64,000 bases of DNA from Paulownia fortunei. Taxonomy: Eukaryota > Streptophyta > Magnoliopsida > Lamiales > Paulowniaceae. The translations under genes were made by a program, and so were the position numbers. The notes under the pieces were generated by a model. The model ran no database searches, was not told the origin of the DNA, and was given only the letters and a program-made list of their open reading frames with translations. The stretch covers positions 690,960-754,959 of the forward strand of contig CM033123.1 of assembly GCA_019321725.1 (NCBI GenBank), read 5' to 3'. Every line of letters begins with the position of its first letter. Position 1 is the stretch's first letter. Of this stretch, positions 24,372-36,600 are shown piece by piece.

Positions 24372-25705
24372 GGCGTTGCCTGAAACACCTCCTGCATGTA
24401 AATACAACATCAGCATACACACTTAAACAAATAAATTCAATCCAAATGTTACTAAAGCTTCAGAGAAAGATTCCTCAACAAAACTATTTAAGAAACCATT
24501 CAAGCCCATATAACAAGGGCAAAGCACAGCATGATTCATTGACCTTTTGTTATACCCTTCTAGCTAATCATTGAAAAGATAACCAATTTTGAGTCTTGCC
24601 TTACAATCCTTTCCTATTTCGGTTAAACAAGTCAATTTTTCAGCATCCATATGCTTTCCACAAGATTCCTACTACTACAAAGATCCTGATAGAATACTGA
24701 GAATATAATCAGAAGTAGATATTATATGCCGAGCAAGAATTACTGTGCACGTTTGTACCCACTAACTTCAACTAATCATTAGCAAGAATTATACTCCAGA
24801 AAGATGTGGAACAAGTAAGATCTGCAACCAAATTTCCAAGATCAGCACCAGTTTTCTACAATGATCACTTCTAAAGTTAGAAACAGAGATTTCCAAGCAG
24901 ATCATTGCCGAAATATATAATCCATTTTTAGTAGGTGAAACTCCTGTTCTAATGCTTTGGCGAGTTCATAGATAATATTCTCTCCAATTGCCTCTTGCAT
25001 GTGCATTCTAGACAGCTCTCCATTCAAGAAAGAACAAAAACAAATCACCAAAGTTTTCATCCTAAACCAAAAGGCATTTTTGGACAGGACTTGGATCATC
25101 ACTCAAATTCACATGGGTTCTCGATTTTCAACAACATAAATATTCAAATGACATAAATAAACTAATACAATGATGCATTCGATCTTTTGCATACTGAAGC
25201 AAAAAATTTAACCCCCCTCCCCCCCCACCAAAAGATCTTAATGTATAAAAACTAAAAGCACACAAAATGCACGTAGTAGAATTCCACAAAAGCTTGCTCT
25301 GCCACAATCTAAGTAACCCCGCAAGCAGAGAGATCTGCTTTTTCAACCGAAATTTAAAAGCCTCACTGAATAAACAAATCAAGGCATGCTTCCTCGTAAA
25401 TATCAACAAGACAATACTTAAATCCAACAGAGATCCGATAATTCAAAACTCCTTTCCCCATAACAGACACTGAAAGGAATCATGGATCAACAGTAAAATG
25501 ACTAAAAAAACAGATCTAGATCATCCAAAATTCCATCCAACCCACACTGAAACAAGGGCATAATCAAAACTCAACCAAATTCAACCCCACCTCCCCCACA
25601 CCCCCCCAAAAAAAACTGTAAAAATTCAACAAATTGCAGCTACCTTTCAGACAATTATACTCTCGACCTGACGAAGAATCAGTAAGATAATCTTCTTATG
25701 TTGTA
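24372..25705 (-). other. ACLB 5' leader with a 1.25-kb leader intron
   Basis: The leader continues 20 bases upstream of the ATG to an acceptor (exon start 24391) and then jumps to a leader exon ending at 25644 (CTGAAAG before GTAGCTGC). The leader intron is therefore 25643-24392. Long leader introns often raise expression of plant housekeeping genes. G-rich tracts (in the RNA sense) lie at 25211-25229 and 25584-25607, the second only 36-60 bases from the donor. The TSS near 25705 is inferred from the TATA box. Confidence 0.65.
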
Positions 25706-25734
25706 GGAGAAGTGTAGGGTCGCGGGGTAGTGAA

Positions 25735-25742
25735 TATATATA
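25735..25742 (-). promoter_or_regulatory. TATA box of ACLB
   Basis: On the minus strand CCTATATATATTCACTACC provides a good plant TATA element about 30 bp before the inferred transcript start, upstream of the leader exon. Confidence 0.65.
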
Positions 25743-26413
25743 GGAAAGAGCTGTGGGTTGTTAGTTGCTGTTAAGAGAAGGTGTGCCATGAATAGGAGAA
25801 ATTTGATTTATACTATTTCTTAATTGATTTCTCAGATCAAAAATTCATATCCCGGGGGTCACGTGGCATTTGTCAGTTAGAGGGTAGGCCTGTTTTTCAT
25901 ACACGCAGTGAGTGTGTTTGTGCGTGTTTTGTATGTATATGTATGTATAGGTAGCTGCCGAAGTTTTTCTAAGAGGGAAAGCTTGAAAGAGAGGGAAAGC
26001 AGGGTGGGGGCGGGCTGGTTGGGGAGTTTGGTGGATCGGATGGTGGGCTTGACTTTGATGGAAAATGGAAATCAAATGAGGGTAATTTCGGAAATGCAAT
26101 CAAATTTCTTTTCTTTTTAATCTTTTCTCCCCATTTGGAGAATCTAATAAATTTGCAAATTCCACTTAATTGAAACTAAAATAAATCAGTCAATAAATTA
26201 TAGTAAACCATTCGATTTCGACTATTCCCTGAACTGTTTTAATTAGTTCAATTTAGTTTATGAAATAAATCAAATTTAAATAATATAGAATGTAGTCCAG
26301 TATTCACTTCGGGTATGATTTTTTCAGTATAATTGTTTAATATTGAATAATATGATTCTCTATTTATTTTTGGGTCAAAAGTTAGGATCATATAAAAGTA
26401 ATAAAATTGTATT

Positions 26414-26655
26414 TTCATTCATTTATTATATGCCATCAGAGTTAGTTTTAGTCGTAGTTTTGTAGTTAATAATATTTTTATTTTATTTTATTTTATGAAT
26501 AATGGTAGTTAATAATATGACTACATATATATACATATCTTCATTCATTTATTATATGCCATCGGAGTTAATTAATTTTAGTCGTAGTTTTGTAGTTAAT
26601 AATATTTTTTTATTTTCTGGATAATAGTAGTTAATAATATGACTACACATATATC
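26414..26655. repeat. 126-bp imperfect tandem duplication
   Basis: Copies at 26414-26539 and 26540 to about 26655 share TTCATTCATTTATTATATGC, TTTTAGTCGTAGTTTTGTAG and TAGTTAATAATATGACTACA, with small indels in the T-rich middle. Confidence 0.85.
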
Positions 26656-29600
26656 ATAGGTGCAAAATGAGGCAAAAGGGATTGATTTATAAGATGAGAA
26701 AATTGAATAAAGCAATTAACAAAGGGATCCGTCCATATTTGTTAGCTGAAATTATCCATACATTAGAGAAAAAAAATTATTATGATATCTTAGAAATGCT
26801 AATAATTTCATTAGCTTCATCGAACAATTATAAAATGGCTTGAAAATATAAGAATATAAAGAAAAAAATAATGAGAAAGATGGTTTTATACCTGAATTAA
26901 GGGTATATTGGCCCTTTCACCTTTTATTTCCATTTTCAGTTTTTTGGGTTGAATGGTAAGGTACATAACCATAATGTATATTTTATGTGAATCTGGCGGT
27001 AGTGATGCATCCAATAGAGAAAACAGCCCCACTAACAATTTAACGATACCCAAAAAAAAAAAAAGTAATAAAAAAAAAGTCATAACAAAACAATAAACGA
27101 GCCGGTATAATGGACCTCAAACAATAAAAACATTGTTATGGGGTGTGATGTGAATATCAATAAGATTTTGTAGGATATATACATATATATATATATATAT
27201 AAAGAGGTAAAATATTTAAAGCCGTGAGATGAAAAGCGAAGGTAGAAAAAAGAAAATAATGCATATAAGAAGAACAATATTAACATCTCGTTCCCATCTT
27301 TTTTCAATTGTTAAAAAAATAAAACCATAAAAACAAAGAAATAACTTTGAGACACCTTGTTCTCAAAAAAGGGCCAATTTATAGAATTGTCACTCCAAAA
27401 AAAATTGATTTTTGAAATTGAAAAAAAAAATATTAACAGTCCTTTGATCAAAAATATATTTTATTTCCCCTTCTTTTTCAGTAATTATTATTTTATACAT
27501 TTGGTCGACAATTGTAGTTTGAAACATTGTGGGATTTGGAGGAACAAAGTCAGAAAAGACATCTTTAATTCATTTTATAAGTGGAAAAAGGAAAGCCATG
27601 TTTGAAAGGGATAAATCAGCTTTGACCACCATTCCATTCCATAGTGTTACTTCTCAGGTCAACTGCATCACTACATTAAATAGGGCCTACTCAATTTTTT
27701 TATATGATTAGAACATCTAAATTGCTCAATATTTAAATAACACCACCATAAAAAAGGGGAAATAAATAATAAGAAGAAGATAACGACGTTTGCTGACGAT
27801 ATAAAAGGCCAAAAATTAACCCACTAGTACGTGCCAATTATTCAATTTTGTTGTGCTTACTTATGGAATTACGGCCTTATACAGTTGCACTCCCAGGTTA
27901 GAGGGTTTCCCACTTCCCCAAATTGACCATTACCTTGATAGTCAAACTACTTCAAAATTTATTAAATAATTCAATCTTTTTTGTATCTTTTATTATAAAA
28001 TTTATATTGATGGGTGTAATATAGGCCAAGAACAATATGTAAGAGGTCCAATAAGAGCGGCGCAATTCCAAAAATCAATAAGATCCTAACGATTTATGCA
28101 CGATACTACATCGGAATATAGTAAATTTCTAACATATTTATAAATTTCTCATCTCCATTCATTTTGAGGCATATTAGTATATTTGATATTTGTAATTTTT
28201 CATTCTTTGCCTATTTTTTTTCTCTAGTTCTAATTTAGCCGTTGAAACTTTTGGCTGTGATTTCCACATGTACCTAACGATTTATTTGTATTGTAAATAT
28301 AAATCTACTCGATTAGTTGGCAAGGAGTTAACTTTTGGAAATCTAGCAAACTCTGTACTGTACAAACCAGGTCATCTTATACATAGGAGAACTGTTTTTA
28401 ACTGCAATTAAGTCTACTTTGACTCAATACTAAATTTATGATGTTTTTGAATTTTTTTAGTTATTATAAAATTTTCATTGGCTGGCTGAATTTTAAATGA
28501 TAATGATAAGTACACATGCAAATTTTAATTTGTAATATCTAATTCAAATTTTGAGAGCCTGTTCATATTCCGTAGCCCAATCGATCAAGGAAGCATAACA
28601 CAACAATATAAGGATAAACCTAATATTTGTTTTCACCTTGGTTTTATCAATATGATTGTGATGCTCAACTTCAAGTTTTGACTTAGTCTATTCTCTATAA
28701 TACATCATATCGACTCCAAAATAGAGAATTAGTCTGTACTTCTGTTGGTGATTTACTGCATTTTAGTTTTTGTTTCATGCCAAACTATTTTAAATTTTTA
28801 CCCTATTAAATATTTCCATTTTATTATATAGAGATGTTTACTTTAATTCGCTCAAGCTAACACACGAATTAGCAGTCAATGATTTTTCTATGTTTTCAGA
28901 CTTTAGAATATGAAAGTGGCCACCCATGATTGACTGGAAAATGTAGAAAATTGTTCATTGGACTGATTATGATGTGGACTGATTTTTTTTTTATTTAATT
29001 CTTTGTACTTTGTATAAGATTTTTTTCAGTTAAATTAATCTCCAACTTTTTGTGTTTTGGAATCATTTTTTTACAAATAAGAAGTGTACATCACTTTTTT
29101 TTATAAAAAAAAAAAACTATTGTGCAACTTAATTATTTTTTTTTAGTCAAATTAGTGCTCTTGTGACTGTATTATTAATTAACAACATGTGATTTTGTAG
29201 TTTATTTAATGTTTTGCATTTATAAGTGGTAAGGTGTGCTCCAATATGCTTCCTTTAGAAAAGACAGCTTATTGTACAGTCTACCCCAACTAGTTGAGAG
29301 ACTAATTAATTATCCCACTTATGGACTATATACTTAAATAGCTTTTGAATTAAAATAAGTCCTATTAGATTATGAAGAAGTCAAAAAAGGGTTAAAAAGT
29401 TGTGATTGGTTTGGAGCATTCAACCAAAATGCTTCAATGGTGTAATGTTAGGATTCAATCACATAAAAAATTGCAATATTTCTCCATTCAAAGAATCATT
29501 ATAATATTGTTCCAATAACAAGAAATGTTACTCAAGCCAAAAAAGTCCAAAAAGTAAGATGAAAGACTTACCCAACTAAAGCTTTATCTATGCATAGTAA

Positions 29601-31050
29601 TTATGAAGGATAAAGATTTTCTGAACAAATACCAACATAAAATTTAGCTATATGGTGTTTGGTTAAATTTATTCTAGATATTTATAATAGCTGCTATAGT
29701 CTGATAGATCATATTTAAAAAATATTTTGCTAAATATTGTGCTCAAATAAGATCAAATAGCTATAGAATTGAATTTGATGCTACTCATGTGCCACTAAAA
29801 TAAATACATCTGGGAATCAAGCATAGGGTGGCAACGAGATAGGTTCAGATTGAAACCTACCTACCGTAAATCCACCTCGTTTGGGGCGGGTTTAATAACA
29901 TAAATGGGTCTAGATCGAGTCTTAATTAATTTTTTATTTTCAAAACTAATCCGATATGGACCTGGCCCATTTAATTTAATTTTTTATTTTTTAAAAAAAT
30001 TATTATATATTTATAGATTTTTTAAAAATATAAATTTTAATATTTTTAAATTATAAAGTGAATATAACAAGTTTACACATCAAATCTAGGATATGGTCGA
30101 ATTTGAATCTGATCCTTAAAAATTTTAATGAATCGAGTTCAGACAAATGATTCGACTTGCTCGAGCATACTCCATACCAAGGGTATTGGAGAATCTCTAA
30201 TGTGTGATGGATACTTATTGATTCATTTGTCAATAGCTATGCATGTGATATTGGAAAATTTCATAAAGAAACAAATGTGAAACCAAAGAATGAAGGCCAT
30301 TCATGCAACTATTTTCAACGCATTTAAATAATCGTTTTCGAAGAATCAATTCATCCCGTTAGGTTGAAAGTTGCCACACTACTTAAAACTAGTTTATAGT
30401 ACAATTCAATCACTAGCTTGAAAAAGTAGTTAGCAAAGTGTAGTTCTCAACATAGAAGTGTTGTTTTCCTCATTCCCGCAAGGAACTTGATTTTTTGTAA
30501 TGAATTCTAAAAAGCTGTCTTGTTGACAGAAATAAATATTGGCACCACCAGTTGATAGTCCAGTTAGTTGGGCAAGTCTTTCACTTATCGGACAACACAT
30601 ATGGCCTAACCAGACAAGGAGAGCTTGTTGCGCTGGTCAGCTCCCTGTACGTACTTTTTATTACCATGACAAAAAATTACTGGCACATTAAACTTGGTAC
30701 AATCAAACAATTCCTTTTATTTAACCTGACGGTTCGGATAAACCAAAAAAAAAGAAGTTCGAGCAATGAGTTAAAAAATTGCCACATCAATTACAGAGTG
30801 ATTTCTCAAAAGAACATGTATATGCTAAAAATAGTAAGATAAATCTGAAGTCCGAGTTCAGAAGAATTAAACATACGTAAATGAGAGATGGCTTGACTGT
30901 CTCTCAAGCAATTACATTGTCTTGATGCTTATATAGTCGGATCATTCAACCAAAAATCAGAAAAATATAACCCCCCAAAAAAATACTCCCAAACCTAATT
31001 GTAGATTTTGTATTGTGAAGGTTTCTGAAGCTAAAGAAAGAAACTGTTAT

Positions 31051-31215
31051 ATCCCACATAGAATTATCAAAAGACAGAAGGAAATTGGCAACTCCGCATA
31101 TAAAAGAGACAGCTTATTCGGTGGGGTGCGCCAGGACCAGGAAGTAATGCAAAGCGTGAAGGTCCAGGCTACCTTAATGGGCCTTCGGCCTTCCCCTAAC
31201 AAAGTTAATGCAATA
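31051..31215 (+). ncRNA. Possible small nuclear-type RNA locus (USE + TATA + GC-rich stem region)
   Basis: ATCCCACATAG at 31051-31061 differs at one base from the plant snRNA upstream element RTCCCACATCG. TATAAAA follows at 31099-31105. Downstream, from about 31130, the sequence turns GC-rich in an AT-rich region and can form GGACC/GGTCC and GGCC-TTC-GGCC stems. The USE-TATA gap of 37 bases is a little longer than the 33-34 known for Pol II snRNA genes, and no Pol III T-run follows. I do not recognise a known RNA, so this is a weak candidate and may be a degenerate copy. Confidence 0.3.
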
Positions 31216-31466
31216 TCATGTTCGCCAGTAGCCCACTTATCAGACATTTAACTGTTAATATCTGCTTCAGCTAGACTTAGATGTGCATTTCATACTAGCA
31301 AAAGCCATACCTTTCTGGTCATTTGTTCGAGCTCCTTTCCTTGCACTTGAGATCACCATTGCAGTGTTGGGTATATGAGCCCACTTGTTATCAAGAAACT
31401 TTCTCACCAAAGGGGCTTCTTCGAATTCAAGGCTTCTAATAATGAGTGTACCTTGGATTTTGCAAA

Positions 31467-34400
31467 CTAACTTTCATTATAGCGTTTAACGGTCCCAACT
31501 AAGGCAAGAGATTCTTTAAGTGCCTTGAGAAGATAATCAGGGTAGTCTTCAAGATGGGCATAACCATGCTCGGATTGCAAAGATCTCAGAACCCTACCAA
31601 CTATCTGGAGGATGAGAATTAAGTTGCAAAGGTTTTAGCAATAAGACTAGATGACTTTAGTTAGAACAATTTCGAAAAAGGGCAAACTTCTTGTGCAAAC
31701 CTTACCTTCCGTGCATAGCCACCGAAAGCTACGCCACTGATCAAAGAATGCGATGACTCAAATGAATTCAAGGGGTCCTTCTCGCCATTTGATTTCTCTG
31801 CATGATAACACAAATTAGTATTCCAAGATGTATTATAATGATGCGCTGAATGATGAAAGACCAGTAAGGATTAAAATACAACGCCATTTTGTTTGAAATT
31901 AACCAGGCTAAATTAATTTAGTACCGCATATGGTGGTGGTTTGAAATAACATCTCCCTTTTTAAGCCCTCTACCGTGTGAGCATTGGTACCACCAGCTAA
32001 TTGAAGAAAACCTGTTACATGAATAGATGAACTTACATGATAATTCATCATTAGCTTCGACAAAAATTTTAAATGTTCTTTTCTTTTTACTGGAAGTATT
32101 CTCGTGAAAAGGAACTATTCCTAGAGAATTACGAAAAGTGCACCAAAGATAGTAATTTTTTACACAAACCTTTAGGCTTGTCTCTGATGGAGGCTAAATG
32201 TAGAGCAAATTTGATTGATTCCCTAGTCGCGCCTCGTCCAATATCTCCACTCATGGGGCGGCCATCCAACTACAGTTAACACGAGCAGATAAAATTCATG
32301 AAGCTCTTTGATTAAAAAAAAAAAACTTGCTACAGATGAATGTTGCTAAAGATTTACGAGACTTGTACCTGCCATAAATTGAGGCAGTGCAGGTTGACTT
32401 TCATTGTTGTATACATAGAATTCATTGCAGGTATAGTTAACTCCCCTATGTAAGGCATGCTAACCTGTATAAAAAAAGCAACTAAATATTCCAATCCATA
32501 GAACTCAAAGTACCAATTGGACTTATCATTCAAATTTTGATATTCACAACCACCCCAAGCAACAATCTAGTCATGAAAGAAACATTTACTTACTGCTACA
32601 AGCCTCAGCTTATCAATTGAATCTCCAAGACCATTCCAAAGTTCTTGGAATGACTCTGCCTGCCTATGAACGATCACTACATTAACTAACTGAATTTAAA
32701 TCAGTATGAAACTCAACATAAAGGTTGAACATTGATATGAAAATATAACGACTTCTCTTTTCTGAGAGACTATTTAGTGACCAGTAAATAACCAGTGTAC
32801 AAATTCAACAATGAGGTTGCACGCAAATTTTGAGAACTTATCTTTATTCGCAGAGTAGAAACAGAAGATTACTTTGTCATAAGTATTTAAGTATATACAG
32901 AAAAAATCCCTAGTGAGTTCTGAAATTGGGTAGCAATATTTGTAGGCTAATGCATCCTCCCTACTTTCTTGGTATGCCAAGTATTCCAATGACAACATGT
33001 AAGCTAAAATTGTATGTCAAACCCAATTAATAATAAAATTTACTACTTGAATACCATATAGAACAACCAAGTACTTTGACACCTAAGTAGCTACCTTCCG
33101 CCAGTGTGAATTTCTATGCAATCAACATCATCCTGTTTAAGAAGGTGAGTTGTAGCAGCAACATCCCGTATGTATGGAATTGCTCCTGCAAATAGACTAA
33201 AATATAAGGATGGTAAAGCATTTATCCCAACAAATTTGGAGCAAATAACAGCCAAGGACAAATTAATGTCTAGAAAGCAAACCAGAAAATTTGTAGAAGT
33301 TAGATGAAAATGACGTATAAAGTAAAGAAAAAATGCACTCACTTATTTTATCGTATGGGCAAATTGGTAAGCAGCGGCCACAGCCATAGCATCGCTCAGC
33401 TAAGACACCACCCTGCTTATGAATGTTATGTATGGATAATAGATGTGAGCAATGATGTAAAACAAATTAAGGAAAAATGTAATATAACCTTGGATACACC
33501 AGCTTTGCCTAAATATGAGATTGCATCAGCAGGACAAACATTCTCACATGGCCTTGAGCAATCCGTTGGACATTCATCTGGATCGAATTCTGAAAAAAAG
33601 GTGGTATATCATGTTAATGGTCCTTTTCTTAATGTATTTGGAATTCAAGTTATTATCCATGATGGGTCCAATGCTTCAGTCCATAAGTTGATTTCTTATT
33701 GTTGCACTGAGTTACTAGGCTATCTTTTCAATCTGTCTTCTGCAAGTACTGAAAAACATGACTTATGAAGTAACTCATAATACTTGTAAAGAATCTTATG
33801 TTTTTAATCACAACACTTTTATATATGTGTGAATGTTCCAGGTAATAAACATATATAACATATATAAAAAAAATTCATAATGCAGAGTGCAGAGACTACC
33901 AGCTTTACGAAAATGCAGATCTTCGTTATCATTGACACTGATCATCACCCAAGGCCTCCGAATAGGAATGATAGCTCTAGCTGCTTCAATTCCGTCACGT
34001 ACGGCATGGACCACTGATGCCTCAGCAGCACAATCAATGCAATCAACTATGATAAACACAACATCAGAACAAAGGTAACTTTCTGAAGTCCATACAAATT
34101 ATTTGAGTTTGAACCACATCTTTAAAAATGACTTCACACTACACATTATATGAACCTGGAATACCACTCGAGTAACTTCCAAATGATTGTGAGATGGATA
34201 CTTTGACATGGCATGGAAGCGAACAAAGTTTTGGTAAGTCGCCACTCAATAAAAGAGTTACACAACCTAGGACTTTTTATAATAAGATGACAAGCTTGAG
34301 TGCGTGGAGGCATTTTCTTGTAAGGTGATTGCTTGACATATAGCAGAGGTGTTAATGGAAGGGATTAGACTGGAGCAGAACTTAAAAAGTTGCACTTTTT

Positions 34401-35145
34401 ATTATCTCTAATTGCAACATACTATCCAAAGTGTCATTCATAGTTACCCCTCTATAATGTATTTAGCTTTTCTTACATTGGTTTACCCTTAACATTGATC
34501 CACAACATATAAGTTTGCCTGCCTCTCAACCCATGGAAAAGTAAATTTTCATTCTGAGATTTGATCTTTGAGACAAATGTACAGACTTTCCAAAATTATA
34601 TTCTCTTATTTCATATAAATCTCCTTTAGTGACAGCAGTTAAAGTTACTCCCCATATGCAAATTACAACATAATCAAACTAAATCGAACCATGTATAATC
34701 TACAAATAAAGACAGAGTAAACCAGAGAAAGATTCTTAAACATAAATCTCTTCATATGAATTACGTTACCTCCAGCAAGAGTGTAAACCAGAGAAAGATT
34801 CCTGATGTCAACCACATCCTACATCAAACAAAAGTGAACAGAATTATAATTACATGCAGAAGTACATTTATTTAATTTTTGTAAACTTTACTTATGAGCT
34901 TAAATTAAATAAATGGTCTTGAGAAGTACCTCAAAGCTAGCACCACAAATGAGCTTAACCCAAATGCCCTTTTGGAGGGATTCCAGTGGAGAGGTGATGG
35001 TTGAGGGAATTCCAGTTTTTGTAATCAGATTTTTCACCTTTTCAATGCCTCCACTATTGGTGCTTCTTGCATGTAGCTGACCTGGGGATAAACAAACAAA
35101 TAGAAAAAAGAAAATTAGTACAAGTGCTTTTACACTCAGAGAAAC

Positions 35146-35206
<61 letters not shown>

Positions 35207-35268
35207 AGGGAACTTGGAAGTTGTGGGAAAAGAGAAGCACAGCAAGAGAAGCTGAGAGACATGTTCAT
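31467..35268 (-). CDS. Plastid LdpA-like iron-sulfur protein
   Basis: Homologue of cyanobacterial LdpA, a redox-sensing Fe-S protein that feeds light information to the circadian clock; plant copies are probably plastid-located, function unproven. Exons: 35268-34930, 34818-34770, 34046-33900, 33589-33489, 33412-33343, 33185-33095, 32663-32594, 32464-32369, 32269-32170, 32011-31925, 31797-31706, 31604-31467; every junction keeps frame. Landmarks: KLICGASFE, VDCIDCAAEASVVHAVRDGI, a CX3CX3CX3CP cluster motif (CPTDCSRPCENVCP), then CX2CX2CX3CP (CYGCGRCLPICP), and an LdpA C-terminal domain ending GTVKRYNES. The start at 35268 (MNMSLSFSCC) gives a serine-rich leader. Unspliced exon 1 would encode a Ser-Leu run from the microsatellite (459 aa). 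Removing a phase-compatible 132-bp intron, 35213-35082, gives 415 aa and a more normal transit peptide, but its donor is weak. An upstream ATG at 35397 is also in frame. Confidence 0.85.
35148..35201. repeat. (AG)n microsatellite in LdpA-like exon 1 or intron
   Basis: Fifty-four bases of AG repeats followed by GGAGGGAGGG. On the minus strand this reads as CTCTCT and would translate as Ser-Leu repeats in the LdpA-like leader if not spliced out. Confidence 0.95.
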
Positions 35269-35639
35269 GGAGAAGATGAAGGGATAGAGTTTGTGCTGAC
35301 AGCCAACAGAAGAAACGCTAAAAAATCTTGGAGGTGACGAGATGAGAGTTTTGAGGGAGGGTGTTTTCGTCATTAAATTTATTACATGACTTGCCAATTC
35401 GTAAATTAAATCTTGAATTTTTTGCTTCTAAACTTCTACATGTAGCGCACATGGTCTGTTGCGTAAGTCAAAACGATTACTTTTTGTTGCTATTTTCATT
35501 TATTATTATAACTCCAATTTACTTGAATTTTTTCATTGGGTGAGTTTGATTAGTGACTAATCTAATGAAGTTTTTCACTACATGTTTAGGATTTTACTTG
35601 AACTTATGGTTCGTTCTTCTCTGTTCTCCTCCCAAAAAG

Positions 35640-36600
35640 TAGGAAACTTTATCAGATGGAAATACTACCACGGTTGCCATCCAAAGAGCAAACCCCTCTT
35701 CTGAGCAAGGTGTTCATGAATCCCAAAATGAAATTGAATTGCTCTCCAAGCTAAGGCACCGGCATTTGATCTTTCATTGGGGCTTGGCGAAGAAAACAAG
35801 AAGATGATACTAGTTTACGACTATATGGCTAATGGTACTTTAGGGGAGCCCCTTTACAAGAGCAACAATCCCCTTCTATCTTGGAGACAGATTAAACATA
35901 TGCATAGGTGCTGCTAGAGGGATTCTCTAACTTCACAAAGGTGTGAATTCATAGGGACATAAAGAGCACAAAAATTCTGTCAGATGAAAATGGGTCGCAA
36001 AGGTTTCCAACTTTGGTCTCTCTAGAACAGGTGCTACTTTCAATCAAACACAAGTTAGCACAGTTGTGAAAAGAAGTTTTGGGTACTTGGATCCTGAGTA
36101 CTTCTGGAGACAGCAGTTGACAGAAATATTTGAAGTATATTCTTCTGGGATAGTACGTTTTGAAGTATCGTGTGGAAGGCCAGTCCCAAATCCTAGTCTT
36201 CCAAAAGAACAAGTTAGTTTAGCAGATTGAGCATTTCTAAATCATAGTAGAAGTGCTTTAGAGGAGATCATTGATCCACATAACAATGGGGAGATTAATC
36301 CTGAATGCATGAAGCACTTCACTGAAACAGCAGCAGAACGTTGTCTGATGATCTGATTATGGCCCCATAAATGGGGGTAGTGCTGCAGAATCTTGATATT
36401 CTCTCCAATTTCAAAATTTATCCAGATCGACCAAAGAAGGTGGCTGAGCAGAAAGGCAACCACGCATATGATATCCATGCGACATTTTAAGCATTAAAAA
36501 GGAGGAGGAACTATGCTAGGAATCTGAGGATCATAGTGCAAGTGCATTCTCACAGATAAATGAATCCCCAAGGGAGCTGAGTGAAGTGCCTCTCTATTGC
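35640..36600 (+). pseudogene. CrRLK1L (FERONIA/THESEUS-type) receptor kinase pseudogene
   Basis: A damaged kinase domain begins near 35640 with [20 protein letters not shown], continues [40 protein letters not shown] and RDIKSTKIL, then FGYLDPEYF and [13 protein letters not shown], and fades out near 36600 with a tail like SAFSQINES. These are the CrRLK1L family phrases. At least two frameshifts (near 35775 and 35892) and several in-frame stops break it (for example after SLAD near 36228). The ectodomain is absent. It is probably a processed or fragmentary copy. CrRLK1L genes are usually intronless, so lack of introns does not prove retrocopying. Confidence 0.88.

Larger units (their letters stand above)
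25760..31466. other. AT-rich intergenic region
   Basis: About 5.7 kb with no supported protein gene. It contains a 126-bp tandem duplication (26414-26655), a TA run near 27177-27200, a possible hAT-type end at 29824, and a snRNA-like promoter candidate near 31051. The base composition and many short A or T runs look like decayed intergenic DNA. Confidence 0.5.
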
